21,210 nt of DNA from CAZBQG01 sp964493945. GTDB lineage: Bacteria; Pseudomonadota; Alphaproteobacteria; Rhodospirillales; UBA2165. The translations under genes and the position numbers were made by a program. Of the stretch, positions 1-7,973 are shown piece after piece; position 1 is the first letter of the stretch; every line of letters begins with the position of its first letter. Where the stretch lies: positions 1 through 21,210 of the forward strand of contig CAZBQG010000043.1 in assembly GCA_964493945.1 (NCBI GenBank), read 5' to 3'. Below the pieces are notes generated by a model. It worked only from the letters and a program-made list of their open reading frames with translations. It was not told the DNA's origin and did no database searches.

Positions 1-64
1 TCGACGCCTATGGGAATCCTAAACCCGATTCCGATAAATCATGAAACGCTCTAAGGCAAAGATT

Positions 65-1183
65 TTAAGCGTTGATTGCCTGGGAGATAAAATTCTTCAC
101 TTCCGCCCTGGAGATCTGATGGGCGATGAAGGATTCGCCGATGCCCCGGGCCAGGATGAAGGTGATCTGGCCGCCCCGCACTTTTTTATCGCCGGCCATA
201 TGGCCAAGCAGGACATCAGTTTCCCAGGATATGCCGCCGATTTGACTGGGAGAAGTAGGCAATCCGCTGGCTTCAATGAGGGAAGTGGCGCGGGCGGCAT
301 CCTCTTTTGGGCAAAGGCCCAGTTGCACGGATAATCCAAACGCCATGCAAAGCCCGATGGCCACCGCCTCGCCATGGAGCAAGGCGCCGCCATAGCCGGC
401 TTCTGCCTCCAGGGCATGGCCGAAGGTATGGCCCAGATTGAGCAGTGCGCGCTGGCCCGTCTCGGTCTCGTCGGCAGCGACGATAGCCGCCTTGGCCAGG
501 CAGCATTGGGCGACGGCATGAGACCGGGCCGCCTCATCGCCGCCCAGAAGCGCCGTCGCATTCTCCTCAAGCCAGGAGAAAAAATCCCCATCATTGATCA
601 GGCCATATTTTATGACTTCGGCGAATCCGGCCCGCATTTCACGTTCGGGCAGGGTGTTCAGCGTGGCCATATCGGCGATGACAAGGCGTGGCTGGTAAAA
701 GGCGCCCACCAGATTCTTGCCCCTGGCCATATTGATGCCCGTCTTGCCGCCCACCGAACTGTCCACCTGAGCCAGAAGCGTCGTCGGAATTTGCACGAAA
801 GGAATGCCACGGAGTGCCACGGCCGAGGCGAAACCGCAGATATCTCCGATCACCCCGCCGCCCAGCGCGATCAGGGTGGTGGACCGTTCAATCCGTCTTT
901 CGAGCAAATTGTCGATCAGCCATTCCAACTGAACGAAGCTCTTGGTCGTTTCGCCGGGGGGCAAAATAACCGAAGAGGAATCGATCCCCGCCTCGCCCAG
1001 CGAAGACAGCAGGCCATCCAGATACAAAGGTGCCACATTTTCATCGGCAATAACCACGGCGCTGGGCTCATCCAGAAGGGGTTTGACCAAGGCGCCGGCC
1101 CGGCCCAGCAGATCCCCACCCACATGGATCGAGTAGCTGCGCGGGCCAAGATCGAGGCGGATTTCCTTAGAGGGTCCGCTCAT
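65..1183 (-). CDS. aroB: 3-dehydroquinate synthase
   Basis: Cytoplasmic second enzyme of the shikimate pathway; it converts DAHP to 3-dehydroquinate using NAD and a divalent metal. The 372 residues are normal family length. Visible signatures in order are PPGE near residue 75, the glycine-rich GGGVIGD nucleotide-binding motif near 109, QVDSSVGGKTGIN in the substrate and phosphate-binding region, AEVIKYG, and the metal-binding LNLGHTFGHALE followed by HGEAVAIG. The start ATG shares the ATGA overlap with the stop of the upstream shikimate kinase gene, so the two are translationally coupled and almost certainly one operon. The reading frame is intact to its stop. The 64 bases beyond the stop show no recognisable gene. 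The family assignment is very secure. Confidence 0.97.
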   Translation of the reverse strand: MSGPSKEIRLDLGPRSYSIHVGGDLLGRAGALVKPLLDEPSAVVIADENVAPLYLDGLLSSLGEAGIDSSSVILPPGETTKSFVQLEWLIDNLLERRIERSTTLIALGGGVIGDICGFASAVALRGIPFVQIPTTLLAQVDSSVGGKTGINMARGKNLVGAFYQPRLVIADMATLNTLPEREMRAGFAEVIKYGLINDGDFFSWLEENATALLGGDEAARSHAVAQCCLAKAAIVAADETETGQRALLNLGHTFGHALEAEAGYGGALLHGEAVAIGLCMAFGLSVQLGLCPKEDAARATSLIEASGLPTSPSQIGGISWETDVLLGHMAGDKKVRGGQITFILARGIGESFIAHQISRAEVKNFISQAINA

Positions 1184-1737
1184 TTCGAGGCCACCAATAT
1201 TGTTTTATAGGCTAGCACGGAAGCCAGAACCTCCTTCGTGGTCCGGTTGGCCGGCTCGCCCGTCACATCCACCGTGACATCGGCCTGGGCATAGACGGGA
1301 TAGCGCTCATCGGCCAGTTTTTGCAATATCTCGCGCGGATCACCCTGGCGCAGCAAAGGCCTAGTGTTGCGCCGGGAGGTTCGTTCCACCAACAGATCGA
1401 TGGGCGCGCGCAACCACACGGAAATGCCGTTGTTCAGAATCAATTGCCTGATCTGGTCATCCATGAAGGCGCCGCCGCCCGTTGCCATGACCGCCGGCGG
1501 GCCGCCTAAAAGCCGCTTGATGACGCGCCGCTCCCCTTCCCGGAAATTTTCCTCGCCGAAGCGCTCGAAAATCTCGGCGATGGTGCAGCCGGCGGCGGCC
1601 TCCACTTCCCGGTCCGAATCAATGAAAGGCATATCCAGCTTGTCCGCCAATTGTTTGCCAATTTTGGTCTTGCCGGCACCCATCAGGCCGATGAGGATAA
1701 CAAAATCATCGGGCGCGGTCTCACCATCCATAGTCAT
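1180..1737 (-). CDS. aroK: Shikimate kinase
   Basis: ATP-dependent phosphorylation of shikimate to shikimate-3-phosphate in the cytoplasm, upstream partner of aroB in the same operon. The Walker A loop GLMGAGKT lies at residues 17-24, the shikimate-contacting DSD follows near 40-42 (FIDSDREVE), ATGGGAF is the conserved glycine triplet that packs against shikimate, and TRPLL carries the lid-region arginine. The 185 residues match the family. A GGGAGG ribosome-binding sequence sits only three bases before the first ATG but nine before a second ATG two codons later (1731), so the true product may be two residues shorter. The gene is divergent from the small membrane protein gene at 1898. Confidence 0.95.
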   Translation of the reverse strand: MTMDGETAPDDFVILIGLMGAGKTKIGKQLADKLDMPFIDSDREVEAAAGCTIAEIFERFGEENFREGERRVIKRLLGGPPAVMATGGGAFMDDQIRQLILNNGISVWLRAPIDLLVERTSRRNTRPLLRQGDPREILQKLADERYPVYAQADVTVDVTGEPANRTTKEVLASVLAYKTILVASK

Positions 1738-1760
1738 CGCCCTCCCGTCAGTCCGGAAGG

Positions 1761-1766
1761 AGTATA
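1761..1766 (-). promoter_or_regulatory. Possible -10 element of the aroKB operon
   Basis: Read on the minus strand this is TATACT, one mismatch from TATAAT, about 25 bases before the aroK start and just upstream of its ribosome-binding sequence. No convincing -35 hexamer stands at 16-18 bases, so this is only a candidate. Confidence 0.28.
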
Positions 1767-1843
1767 GCCCCGCCGTTGAAAGCTTTCGGAGGAGAAGATA
1801 GACTGCCTAAGTTTCGCCATGGTTTGAAATTAGCATATTTTCC

Positions 1844-1864
1844 ACCGCCTGTCGCCACGGCGGT
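1844..1864. other. Hairpin beside assembly gap
   Basis: ACCGCC (1844-1849) pairs with GGCGGT (1859-1864) around a nine-base loop. It lies between the divergent aroK and small membrane protein genes and six bases before the run of N. No T-tract follows that can be seen, so it is not called a terminator. Confidence 0.4.
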
Positions 1865-1869
1865 TAAAG

Positions 1870-1879
1870 NNNNNNNNNN
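1870..1879. other. Assembly gap (10 N)
   Basis: A run of exactly ten N, typical of a placeholder gap of unknown size. It sits 18 bases upstream of the ATG at 1898, so promoter or ribosome-binding sequence of the plus-strand operon is probably missing. Confidence 0.95.
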
Positions 1880-1897
1880 ATAATCGGCATCGTATAA

Positions 1898-2038
1898 ATG
1901 AAGAAAGTTTCCAGATTGCTGGTCATCGCGATTATTTTGGTTTTGGCCGGAACCGTGATTTTCCTGGGAACCTGGGAAATTCCAGCCCCGGTCGCGCCGG
2001 TGGAGACGGTTATCCCCGATAACCGGTTTCCCAAATGA
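1898..2038 (+). CDS. Small single-pass membrane protein, 46 residues
   Basis: Short reading frame: MKKVSR, then a hydrophobic stretch at about residues 7-24, then a polar tail rich in Pro and Val (WEIPAPVAPVE) ending in IPDNRFPK. This is an N-in, C-out single transmembrane anchor or an uncleaved signal. The start cannot lie further upstream because an in-frame TAA directly precedes the ATG. The stop overlaps an in-frame ATG of the next gene as ATGA, which supports real translation and coupling. The tail motif WxIPAP...VIPxxRFP resembles, from memory, small proteins found beside xerD in other Rhodospirillales; this could not be searched here. The function is unknown. The ribosome-binding site is not visible, possibly because of the nearby N run. 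Confidence 0.68.
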   Translation: MKKVSRLLVIAIILVLAGTVIFLGTWEIPAPVAPVETVIPDNRFPK

Positions 2039-2058
2039 GCTTTTGTCAGGATAAGGAT

Positions 2059-3963
2059 ATGGCTATCAGCCGGGCTGCAGCCCTTTTTAGCGTGGGCCTG
2101 ATTGCCGCCCTTGGGTGGAATCAGGGCGTGGCTGCGCAAACTTTGGGACAACAGCCCCCCGCCCCCGGTACCATCCGGGCCCAGCCTCTTTCCCCGCCCA
2201 AAAAGTTGCAGCCCGTCAGGCCTGCCTTGCAACCCTTAAGACCGGCCCTGCCGCCAAAACCGGCCGGGCCCGTGGCACCGCCACCTTTGGTGCCCCGCCA
2301 ATCCCGGCCCCCGGCACCCAGCGCCATAGATGTGCAATCCCTGGGCGCCATTGATCCAGATTCGGCGGGAACACTGAGCCAGGAACAAGGCGGGTTCGGC
2401 GCAGCCATGTGGCAGGGCACGAGGCGCAGCCTGGTCGCAAAGCTTTTGCCCCGGTTGCCGACGGATACCAATTCCAGGGTCATGCGCGCCCTCATGCGCC
2501 GGCTTTTATTGAGTACGGCCACTGCCCCACCCAAAGAGGCCCCCAAAGCGCCCAAACTGGGTAAGACAAAAGCGTCGCCTTCATTGGTGGCACTTCGGGT
2601 GGAGCGTCTGACGGCCATGGGCGAAGTAGCGGCGGCCCGCGATCTGTTGCGCGCCGCCCCCGGGCGGGAAGATGACCGGGCGGCACTCCGGGCCGAGACA
2701 AATATCTTGTTCCTGACCAACGACAATGCACGTGCCTGCCCCTTGGTCGCCCAACAGATCAGGGGTAAGGGCGGCGTTTTCTGGCAAAAGGCATTTGTTT
2801 TCTGCCAATCCCTGGCCCGCGAACATGAACGGGCCGCGCTGGGTCTGGCCCTGCTGCGCGAACAAGGGGTGAAGGATTCTGTATTTTATGGTCTGACCGA
2901 GGCCTTGGAATCGGGCGAGAAATTCGTCATCGAAACCCTGCCCAATCCCCAGCCTCTGCATTTCGCCATGGTGCGGGCGGCCCGCGCCCGTCTGCCGGCC
3001 GATGTCACCTCGTCCAATAACCCGGCCGTGCTGCGCACCGTCGCGACCAGCCCCAATGCCAGGGCCGATCTCAGGGTAGGTGCGGCGGAACGGGCCGAGG
3101 CCATGGGCGCCCTGCCGCCCCGACTGCTGCGTGAATTGTTCGCCGGCGTGACCTTGGTGGCGGATGCGGTACCTGCCGCGGAGGCCAAAAAATCCGGTGC
3201 TTCGGGACCGCTCGGCCGGGCCCGCATGTATAGAGAAGCGCTGGGCGAAACCCTGCCCTTGGCTTTGGCGACGGCCATCACCCGCGCCTTCACCAAGGCC
3301 CGGGAAGGGGGCTATTACGGCTCCAGCGCCCGCGTCTATCTGCCCAGCATCGAAACTCTGGCGCCCAGCCGCGAGCTTCTTTCCTTTGCTCCAAAGGCCA
3401 TCCGGGCCTTTCTCGCCGCCGGCAAGCCGCAAGGGGCCAAAGTCTGGCTGGCCGGGTTGCGCCAGGGCGCTGCTTTCGAGGAAACGGTCAAGGATGATCT
3501 GACCCGGCTTTTGCCTTTGGTGCGTCTGATCGAACCGGCCGGTGCCGGTCCGAAGGAGGCTTTGGATCTGGCCCGCTGGTGGGAATTGCAAATCAAGCCG
3601 GCTGATAAGGACACGCCGGTCAATCTGGAAGCGGCCATCGGGCGCGCGGCACTTTTGTATAATCTTTTGGAAGGGCTGGGCCATGCGGTGGCCCCGCTTC
3701 ACTGGGCCACACTGTTGGATGGTGCCGCCCATTCCACCACCCTCATGCCCAACTCCGGCCTGTGGCAGGCTTTGGGTCAGGCAAGTGCTGCCGGCAGGGT
3801 GGGCGAGACCGTGCTTTTGGCCCTATTGACCCTGGGGCAGGCCGGGCCTACTCAGGCCAATCCCTTGGTATTGCGCCGCGTTCTACAATCGCTGCGCCAG
3901 GTCGGGCTGGAAGCAGAGGCCCGCCAACTGGCCGGCGAGGTAGCCATCGCCGCTGGCCTATGA
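2059..3963 (+). CDS. Exported proline-rich helical-repeat protein of unknown function
   Basis: A large protein (634 residues from this start). It begins with a signal peptide (MAISR, hydrophobic core, cleavage near VAAQ), then a proline/alanine-rich linker over roughly residues 35-90 with repeats of the type RPALxPxRPAL. The rest is Ala/Leu/Arg-rich amphipathic helix, suggestive of a TPR-like or solenoid fold but without a motif I can name. It probably acts in the periplasm. The start at 2059 is preferred because AGGA lies seven bases upstream and the signal peptide is clean. An alternative ATG at 2035 overlaps the previous stop (ATGA) but adds the acidic MSFCQDKD. The 3' end overlaps the xerD start as ATGA, so all three genes are coupled. 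Such genes are often annotated only as hypothetical or antifreeze-like because of composition. Confidence 0.85.
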   Translation: MAISRAAALFSVGLIAALGWNQGVAAQTLGQQPPAPGTIRAQPLSPPKKLQPVRPALQPLRPALPPKPAGPVAPPPLVPRQSRPPAPSAIDVQSLGAIDPDSAGTLSQEQGGFGAAMWQGTRRSLVAKLLPRLPTDTNSRVMRALMRRLLLSTATAPPKEAPKAPKLGKTKASPSLVALRVERLTAMGEVAAARDLLRAAPGREDDRAALRAETNILFLTNDNARACPLVAQQIRGKGGVFWQKAFVFCQSLAREHERAALGLALLREQGVKDSVFYGLTEALESGEKFVIETLPNPQPLHFAMVRAARARLPADVTSSNNPAVLRTVATSPNARADLRVGAAERAEAMGALPPRLLRELFAGVTLVADAVPAAEAKKSGASGPLGRARMYREALGETLPLALATAITRAFTKAREGGYYGSSARVYLPSIETLAPSRELLSFAPKAIRAFLAAGKPQGAKVWLAGLRQGAAFEETVKDDLTRLLPLVRLIEPAGAGPKEALDLARWWELQIKPADKDTPVNLEAAIGRAALLYNLLEGLGHAVAPLHWATLLDGAAHSTTLMPNSGLWQALGQASAAGRVGETVLLALLTLGQAGPTQANPLVLRRVLQSLRQVGLEAEARQLAGEVAIAAGL

Positions 3964-4880
3964 GCCCGGGAATGCGGATCGAGATGTTTCTCGAAATGAT
4001 GAGCGCCGAGAGGGGCGCTGCCAAAAATACGGTTGAGGCCTATGGCCGCGACTTGGCTGATTTTCAGGCATTTATGGGCCGCCGGGGCAAGAATGCCGAA
4101 GGGGCCGGGGTGGATCACATCCGGGACTATCTCTCAGGGCTCAAGGCGCAAGGCATGGCGCCCCGCAGTCAGGCCCGTAAATTGTCTACTTTACGTCAAT
4201 TCTTCCGTTTCCTTTATGCAGAACGCCTGCGGGACGACGATCCCACATCCGGCATCGACAGCCCGCGTCTGGGGCGCGCATTGCCAAAATATCTTAGCGA
4301 AGAAGAAGTGGAGCGGCTGTTAGGCGCGGCACATGTCGGCGATAGCGATGAAAGCCTCCGCCTGACGGCTTTGCTGGAGCTGCTTTATGCTACCGGGCTC
4401 AGGGTGTCCGAACTGGTTGGCCTGCCGCTCAGCGCCATCAGCCGGGACGGAAGAATGCTCATGGTCATTGGCAAGGGCAACAAGGAGCGCATGGTGCCGC
4501 TCAGCGATCCGGCCCGCCTGGCCCTTGAAGCCTATCGTCAATGCCGGGATAATTTTATCGCCAAGGGGCGCAACTCGGCCTGGCTGTTCCCGGCGCCCAA
4601 AAGCCGCCAGGGTCATCTGGCCCGGGCCACCTTCGGGCGCATGCTCAAGGAACTGGCCGGCCAGGCGGGGATCGAGGCGGCCAGGGTCTCACCCCATGTG
4701 CTGCGTCATTCTTTTGCCAGCCATCTGCTGGCCCATGGCGCCGATCTCAGGGCCTTGCAGCAGATGCTGGGCCACGCTGATATTTCCACCACTCAGATTT
4801 ATACCCATGTCCTGGAAGAGCGGCTGAAATCGGTCGTGGAGAACCTCCATCCCTTGGCCGGCAAGGGCTCCGGCGGCTGA
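3960..4880 (+). CDS. xerD: Site-specific tyrosine recombinase XerD
   Basis: Tyrosine recombinase that, with XerC, resolves chromosome dimers at dif under FtsK control. The 306 residues match the family. An N-terminal SAM-like core-binding domain spans about residues 5-90 and the catalytic domain about 110-295. All catalytic residues are visible: Arg148 in ATGLRVSEL, Lys172 in GKGNKER, His246 and Arg249 in HVLRHSF, His272 in LGHADIS and nucleophile Tyr281 in QIYTHV. The ATG at 3960 is chosen because it overlaps the preceding stop as ATGA and yields the usual length; the same frame is open further upstream but only as a shadow of the previous gene. It ends two bases from the convergent RND operon. 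XerC is the alternative, but the location beside aroK favours XerD. Confidence 0.94.
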   Translation: MSPGMRIEMFLEMMSAERGAAKNTVEAYGRDLADFQAFMGRRGKNAEGAGVDHIRDYLSGLKAQGMAPRSQARKLSTLRQFFRFLYAERLRDDDPTSGIDSPRLGRALPKYLSEEEVERLLGAAHVGDSDESLRLTALLELLYATGLRVSELVGLPLSAISRDGRMLMVIGKGNKERMVPLSDPARLALEAYRQCRDNFIAKGRNSAWLFPAPKSRQGHLARATFGRMLKELAGQAGIEAARVSPHVLRHSFASHLLAHGADLRALQQMLGHADISTTQIYTHVLEERLKSVVENLHPLAGKGSGG

Positions 4881-4882
4881 GA

Positions 4883-5542
4883 TCATTCCGGCTTGGCGGT
4901 CAGGCCGAAATCATCCAGCACGGCATAGAAGGCCGGCACCACTACCATGATCAGCAACGCAGCGCTGAGCAGGCCGAAGGCGATGGAAGTGACCAGGGGA
5001 ACCAGAACCTGGGCTTGCAGGCTGCGCTCGGTCAGCAGGGGGAGGAGCCCCATGATGGTCGTCGCCGAGGTCAGGAGAATTGGCCGAAAGCGCATCTTGG
5101 CCGCGTTGAGCGCCGCCTGGGTCACAGTGTCGCCGCCCCGGCGCTGGATCTTGATGAATTCGACCATCAAGATGGCGTTGTTGACTACCACGCCGGCCAG
5201 GGAGGCAAAGCCCACCACGCTGGGCATGGACATATCCAGACCCAGGGCCAGATGGCCCCAGATCACGCCGATCATGCCCATGGGGATGGCCAGCATGACG
5301 ATGAAGGGCTCGGAATAGCTGCGGAACAGAAAACAAAGCAGCAAAAAGACGCCCACCAGCCCGACCGCGAAGCCCCGCCCGACAGAGCCGCCGGTTTGCG
5401 CTCCTTCGCGCATCTGGCCCCGGAAAGAAATACCGATCCCCGGATGGCGGGCATGGAAGCCCGGCAAAAACCGCGCGCTTGTATCGGCCATGATTTCGGC
5501 CACATTGGCTCGGTCGGTGTCCACATCGCCCCGGACGCTCAA
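4883..5542 (-). CDS. RND permease, C-terminal piece (TM8-12)
   Basis: A 219-residue piece starting at a TTG codon (LSVRGDVDTD). It covers the end of the second periplasmic domain and the final membrane helices, with GFASLAGVVVNNAILMVEF (the TM10 signature) and the MRFRPILLTSATTIMGLLP loop and TM11 motif, both typical of RND C-terminal halves. The matching in-frame sequence continues upstream of the TTG, so the start is an artefact of the lost frame. It ends next to the xerD stop. Confidence 0.7.
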   Translation of the reverse strand: MSVRGDVDTDRANVAEIMADTSARFLPGFHARHPGIGISFRGQMREGAQTGGSVGRGFAVGLVGVFLLLCFLFRSYSEPFIVMLAIPMGMIGVIWGHLALGLDMSMPSVVGFASLAGVVVNNAILMVEFIKIQRRGGDTVTQAALNAAKMRFRPILLTSATTIMGLLPLLTERSLQAQVLVPLVTSIAFGLLSAALLIMVVVPAFYAVLDDFGLTAKPE

Positions 5543-6387
5543 TGTGCGCTGGCGGTCGATGCGGTTGATCCTGGCGAAACCCCGGCCCCGCTCCAGATGG
5601 GCACCTCGCCCAGGGGAATCTGTGCCCCACCCCCGCCGGTGACCGAGAAATATTCCAGATCACCTAAGGAATTCTTGTCACTCTGGGCGAGGCGTACATC
5701 CACTTCATAGGCTTCCGGTCCAAGCTGGATTTCGGCTGCCGTCTTGCCAAAAAAAGCAGCTCGCAACTGGGTGGCGATCATCTGGGCATTGAGCCCCAGG
5801 GCCGTCGCTCCTTCCCGCAGCCGGAGCTGCAATTCGGGTTTGCCGGGCCGCAAATCATCGCTTAAATCCGCAACGCCTTCATAAGCGCCCAACCAGGCTC
5901 TCAGGTCGAGCGAGGCGGATTTGAGCGCCGCCAGATCGCTGCCCCTGAGGCGGATATCGATGGCCCGCCCGGCCGGGCCGATGACCGGTTTGGTAAATTT
6001 AAGGCCGATCACATCGGGCGGGCTGCCTACCGCCAGACGCCAGGATTTGAGAATTTCATCCACCCCGATGGTGCGCTGCTCGGTGCCCAAAAGATCGGCC
6101 GTCAGGGTGGCGATGTGGGGTCCATTTTCATAGGCATCCACATTGCGGTTGAACTGAACATTGACGTTCTGCACCAGGGCCTGACCACCGGGCTGGGCCG
6201 GGGTCAGTTCCCGGTTGATAATCTGCAAAGCGCGGCCGGCCTCGGCCACCATTTCGGCGGTGCGGGAAAGGGGCGTGCCCTGGGGGAACAGAAAGCGGGC
6301 CTCGATCACATTGCCTTCGATTTTGGGGAAGGCGCGGAACTTGAGGGTGCCGCCGGCGATCATGGAAACGGACACCATCAGGATCAT
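5539..6387 (-). CDS. RND permease, middle piece (TM7 and second periplasmic domain)
   Basis: A 282-residue piece. It starts inside TM7 (MILMVSVSMIAGG), continues with KIEGNVIEARF, typical of the start of the second periplasmic domain, and ends shortly after IPLGEVPIW, where the frame is lost. Its first ATG overlaps the upstream stop as ATGA, but conserved permease residues lie upstream of that ATG in the same frame, so it is a fragment rather than a naturally separate gene. Confidence 0.7.
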   Translation of the reverse strand: MILMVSVSMIAGGTLKFRAFPKIEGNVIEARFLFPQGTPLSRTAEMVAEAGRALQIINRELTPAQPGGQALVQNVNVQFNRNVDAYENGPHIATLTADLLGTEQRTIGVDEILKSWRLAVGSPPDVIGLKFTKPVIGPAGRAIDIRLRGSDLAALKSASLDLRAWLGAYEGVADLSDDLRPGKPELQLRLREGATALGLNAQMIATQLRAAFFGKTAAEIQLGPEAYEVDVRLAQSDKNSLGDLEYFSVTGGGGAQIPLGEVPIWSGAGVSPGSTASTASAH

Positions 6388-7973
6388 GGCCGCCAGTCCC
6401 AGGCTGAGATAGCGCCATTGGATGGCCTTGGCGACGATGGGCTCAGCACCCGTTCGCGCAGGTAATCGATGCCCCGCTCCAGGCGGTGGCGCAATCCGCC
6501 GTCCGGATCTTCCCCGGCGCCTGTCAGGGCGCCCGCCATATGGTGGGGCAAAATGAGGAAGGCCTCGATCAGGCTGACGCTCAACGTCAGGATCAGGATC
6601 ATGGGCAGGAATTTCAGGATGGCGCCGATCTCGCCTTTCAAAAACATAAGCGAGCCGAACACGCAGATTGTGGTCAGGTAGGAGGCGATGACGCCGGGCG
6701 CCACCTGGCGGGTGCCGTCGATGGCCGCTTTCAGGGGCGGCGAGCCACGTTTTGAGTGGGCGGCGATATTTTCGGCGATGACGATGGCGTCATCCACCAA
6801 AAGCCCGATGGCGATGAGCAGTCCGACCATGGTGATCATGTCAAAGGACATGCCGGCCAGGGCCATGCCCGCGATGGCGCCCAGGAACGAAACGGGGAAC
6901 CCCATGGCCACCCAGAAGGAAAAGCGCAGGCTGAAGAAAAGCCAAAGGGTAAGCAGGACCAGGACCAGCCCCTGAAACCCATTGCGCACCAGGAGGCTCA
7001 ACCGGTCGCGCACGATGGAGGATAAATCCCGGGTGATTTCGAATTTGACGCCGGCGGGTGCCGATTGTTTCTTTTCATGGATGAATGCACGCACGGCATC
7101 AATGACGGTCAGCGTGTCTTCGGATTTGGTCTTGGTGATTTCCAGGATGGCGGCCCGCTGATGGTTGAATATCACTTTGTCTTCCGCCGTCTCGAAGCGG
7201 TCCGTGATGGCGGCGATATCGCCGAGCCGCAACTCGGCGCCGCTTTTTGCGCCGACCACCACCAGATTCTTGAATTCAGAAGGCCGGCGCCGTTCGTCTG
7301 CAAACCGGATCAACAGGTCGCGCTCGCCGGTCTCTATGGCGCCGGCCGGCAGATCGACGCTTTGCCGCGCAATGACGCCGGCGATATCGTTGACGCTGAT
7401 GCCGTATTGGCGAAGGCTCCGCGCTGGTATTTCGATGCGGATCTGGTGGTCGGAGAATCCGCCGATGCGCACCTGTGATGTGACGCGCCCGGCCAGCATC
7501 TGGTCTTTCAGTTCTTCGGCATAGGCCTTCAAATGGGGCGCCGACATGGGCCCGGTGATGGCCAGGGCGGCGACGAAATCGGTCACCCCCAATTGGCGGA
7601 TGACCGGTGCCTCGGCCTGATCGGGAAAATTATCGATAGCCTCCACTTCGGTTTTTATGTCATTGAGGAAACTGTCGAAATTCTTGCCCTCGATCATCTT
7701 GGCGGTGGCCATGCCCCGGTTTTCCCGGGCCTCGCAGCGCACCTCTTCCATATCCTTGACCTTTTCCAGGGCATCCTCGATGCGCTGGCAGACGGCTTCC
7801 TCCACCTTTTCCGCATTTGCCCCCGGATAGAGGACCTGGATTTCCACCTCGTCGGGGGGAACGTCGGGGAAGGTGCCGCGTTTGATGGAGGGTGCCGCGA
7901 TCAGACCAAGCACGATGACCCCCACCATCAAAAGATTGGCAGCCGTCCGGTGCGCCGCGAAATAGGCTATCAT
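6384..7973 (-). CDS. RND permease, N-terminal half
   Basis: A 529-residue piece holding TM1 (about residues 12-30), the first large periplasmic loop with porter subdomains, and TM2-6 (from about 330), including the GLLVDDAIVIAEN helix with its two adjacent aspartates. The last 20 or so residues, after LRERVLS, are out-of-frame sequence. The break falls at the junction between the two pseudo-symmetric halves of the pump, just before TM7. Confidence 0.8.
   Translation of the reverse strand: MIAYFAAHRTAANLLMVGVIVLGLIAAPSIKRGTFPDVPPDEVEIQVLYPGANAEKVEEAVCQRIEDALEKVKDMEEVRCEARENRGMATAKMIEGKNFDSFLNDIKTEVEAIDNFPDQAEAPVIRQLGVTDFVAALAITGPMSAPHLKAYAEELKDQMLAGRVTSQVRIGGFSDHQIRIEIPARSLRQYGISVNDIAGVIARQSVDLPAGAIETGERDLLIRFADERRRPSEFKNLVVVGAKSGAELRLGDIAAITDRFETAEDKVIFNHQRAAILEITKTKSEDTLTVIDAVRAFIHEKKQSAPAGVKFEITRDLSSIVRDRLSLLVRNGFQGLVLVLLTLWLFFSLRFSFWVAMGFPVSFLGAIAGMALAGMSFDMITMVGLLIAIGLLVDDAIVIAENIAAHSKRGSPPLKAAIDGTRQVAPGVIASYLTTICVFGSLMFLKGEIGAILKFLPMILILTLSVSLIEAFLILPHHMAGALTGAGEDPDGGLRHRLERGIDYLRERVLSPSSPRPSNGAISAWDWRP

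Larger units (their letters stand above)
4883..7973 (-). pseudogene. RND efflux permease (AcrB/HAE1 type), broken by two single-base losses
   Basis: Inner-membrane proton-driven pump of the resistance-nodulation-division family. Three successive frames together cover a whole permease: 3091 bases, which with two bases restored gives 1030 residues, the normal size. TM1 is at the N-terminus, followed by the first periplasmic porter domain, the TM2-6 block with the proton-relay motif GLLVDDAIVIAEN, the second periplasmic domain, and TM8-12. Lesion 1, near 6437-6441: the coding strand has GAGCCCATC, and one extra C restores SPIVAKAIQWRYLSLGLAA before MILMVSV. Lesion 2, near 5601-5606: one extra G restores RGRGFARINRIDRQRT before LSVRGD. 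The start overlaps the adaptor stop (ATGA). The lesions may be real or homopolymer sequencing errors; if they are errors, this is an ordinary intact pump. Confidence 0.85.

Noticed and set aside
374..1210. 278-residue plus-strand open frame
   Set aside because: Antisense to aroB, which is unmistakable from its active-site motifs.
2581..3732. 383-residue minus-strand open frame opposite the exported proline-rich protein
   Set aside because: Gln/Gly/Arg-rich shadow of the plus-strand gene with no recognisable motif; the plus frame has a signal peptide and coupling to its neighbours.
3762..3959. Upstream extension of the xerD frame
   Set aside because: It overlaps the preceding gene out of frame; the ATG at 3960 gives the usual XerD length and an ATGA overlap.
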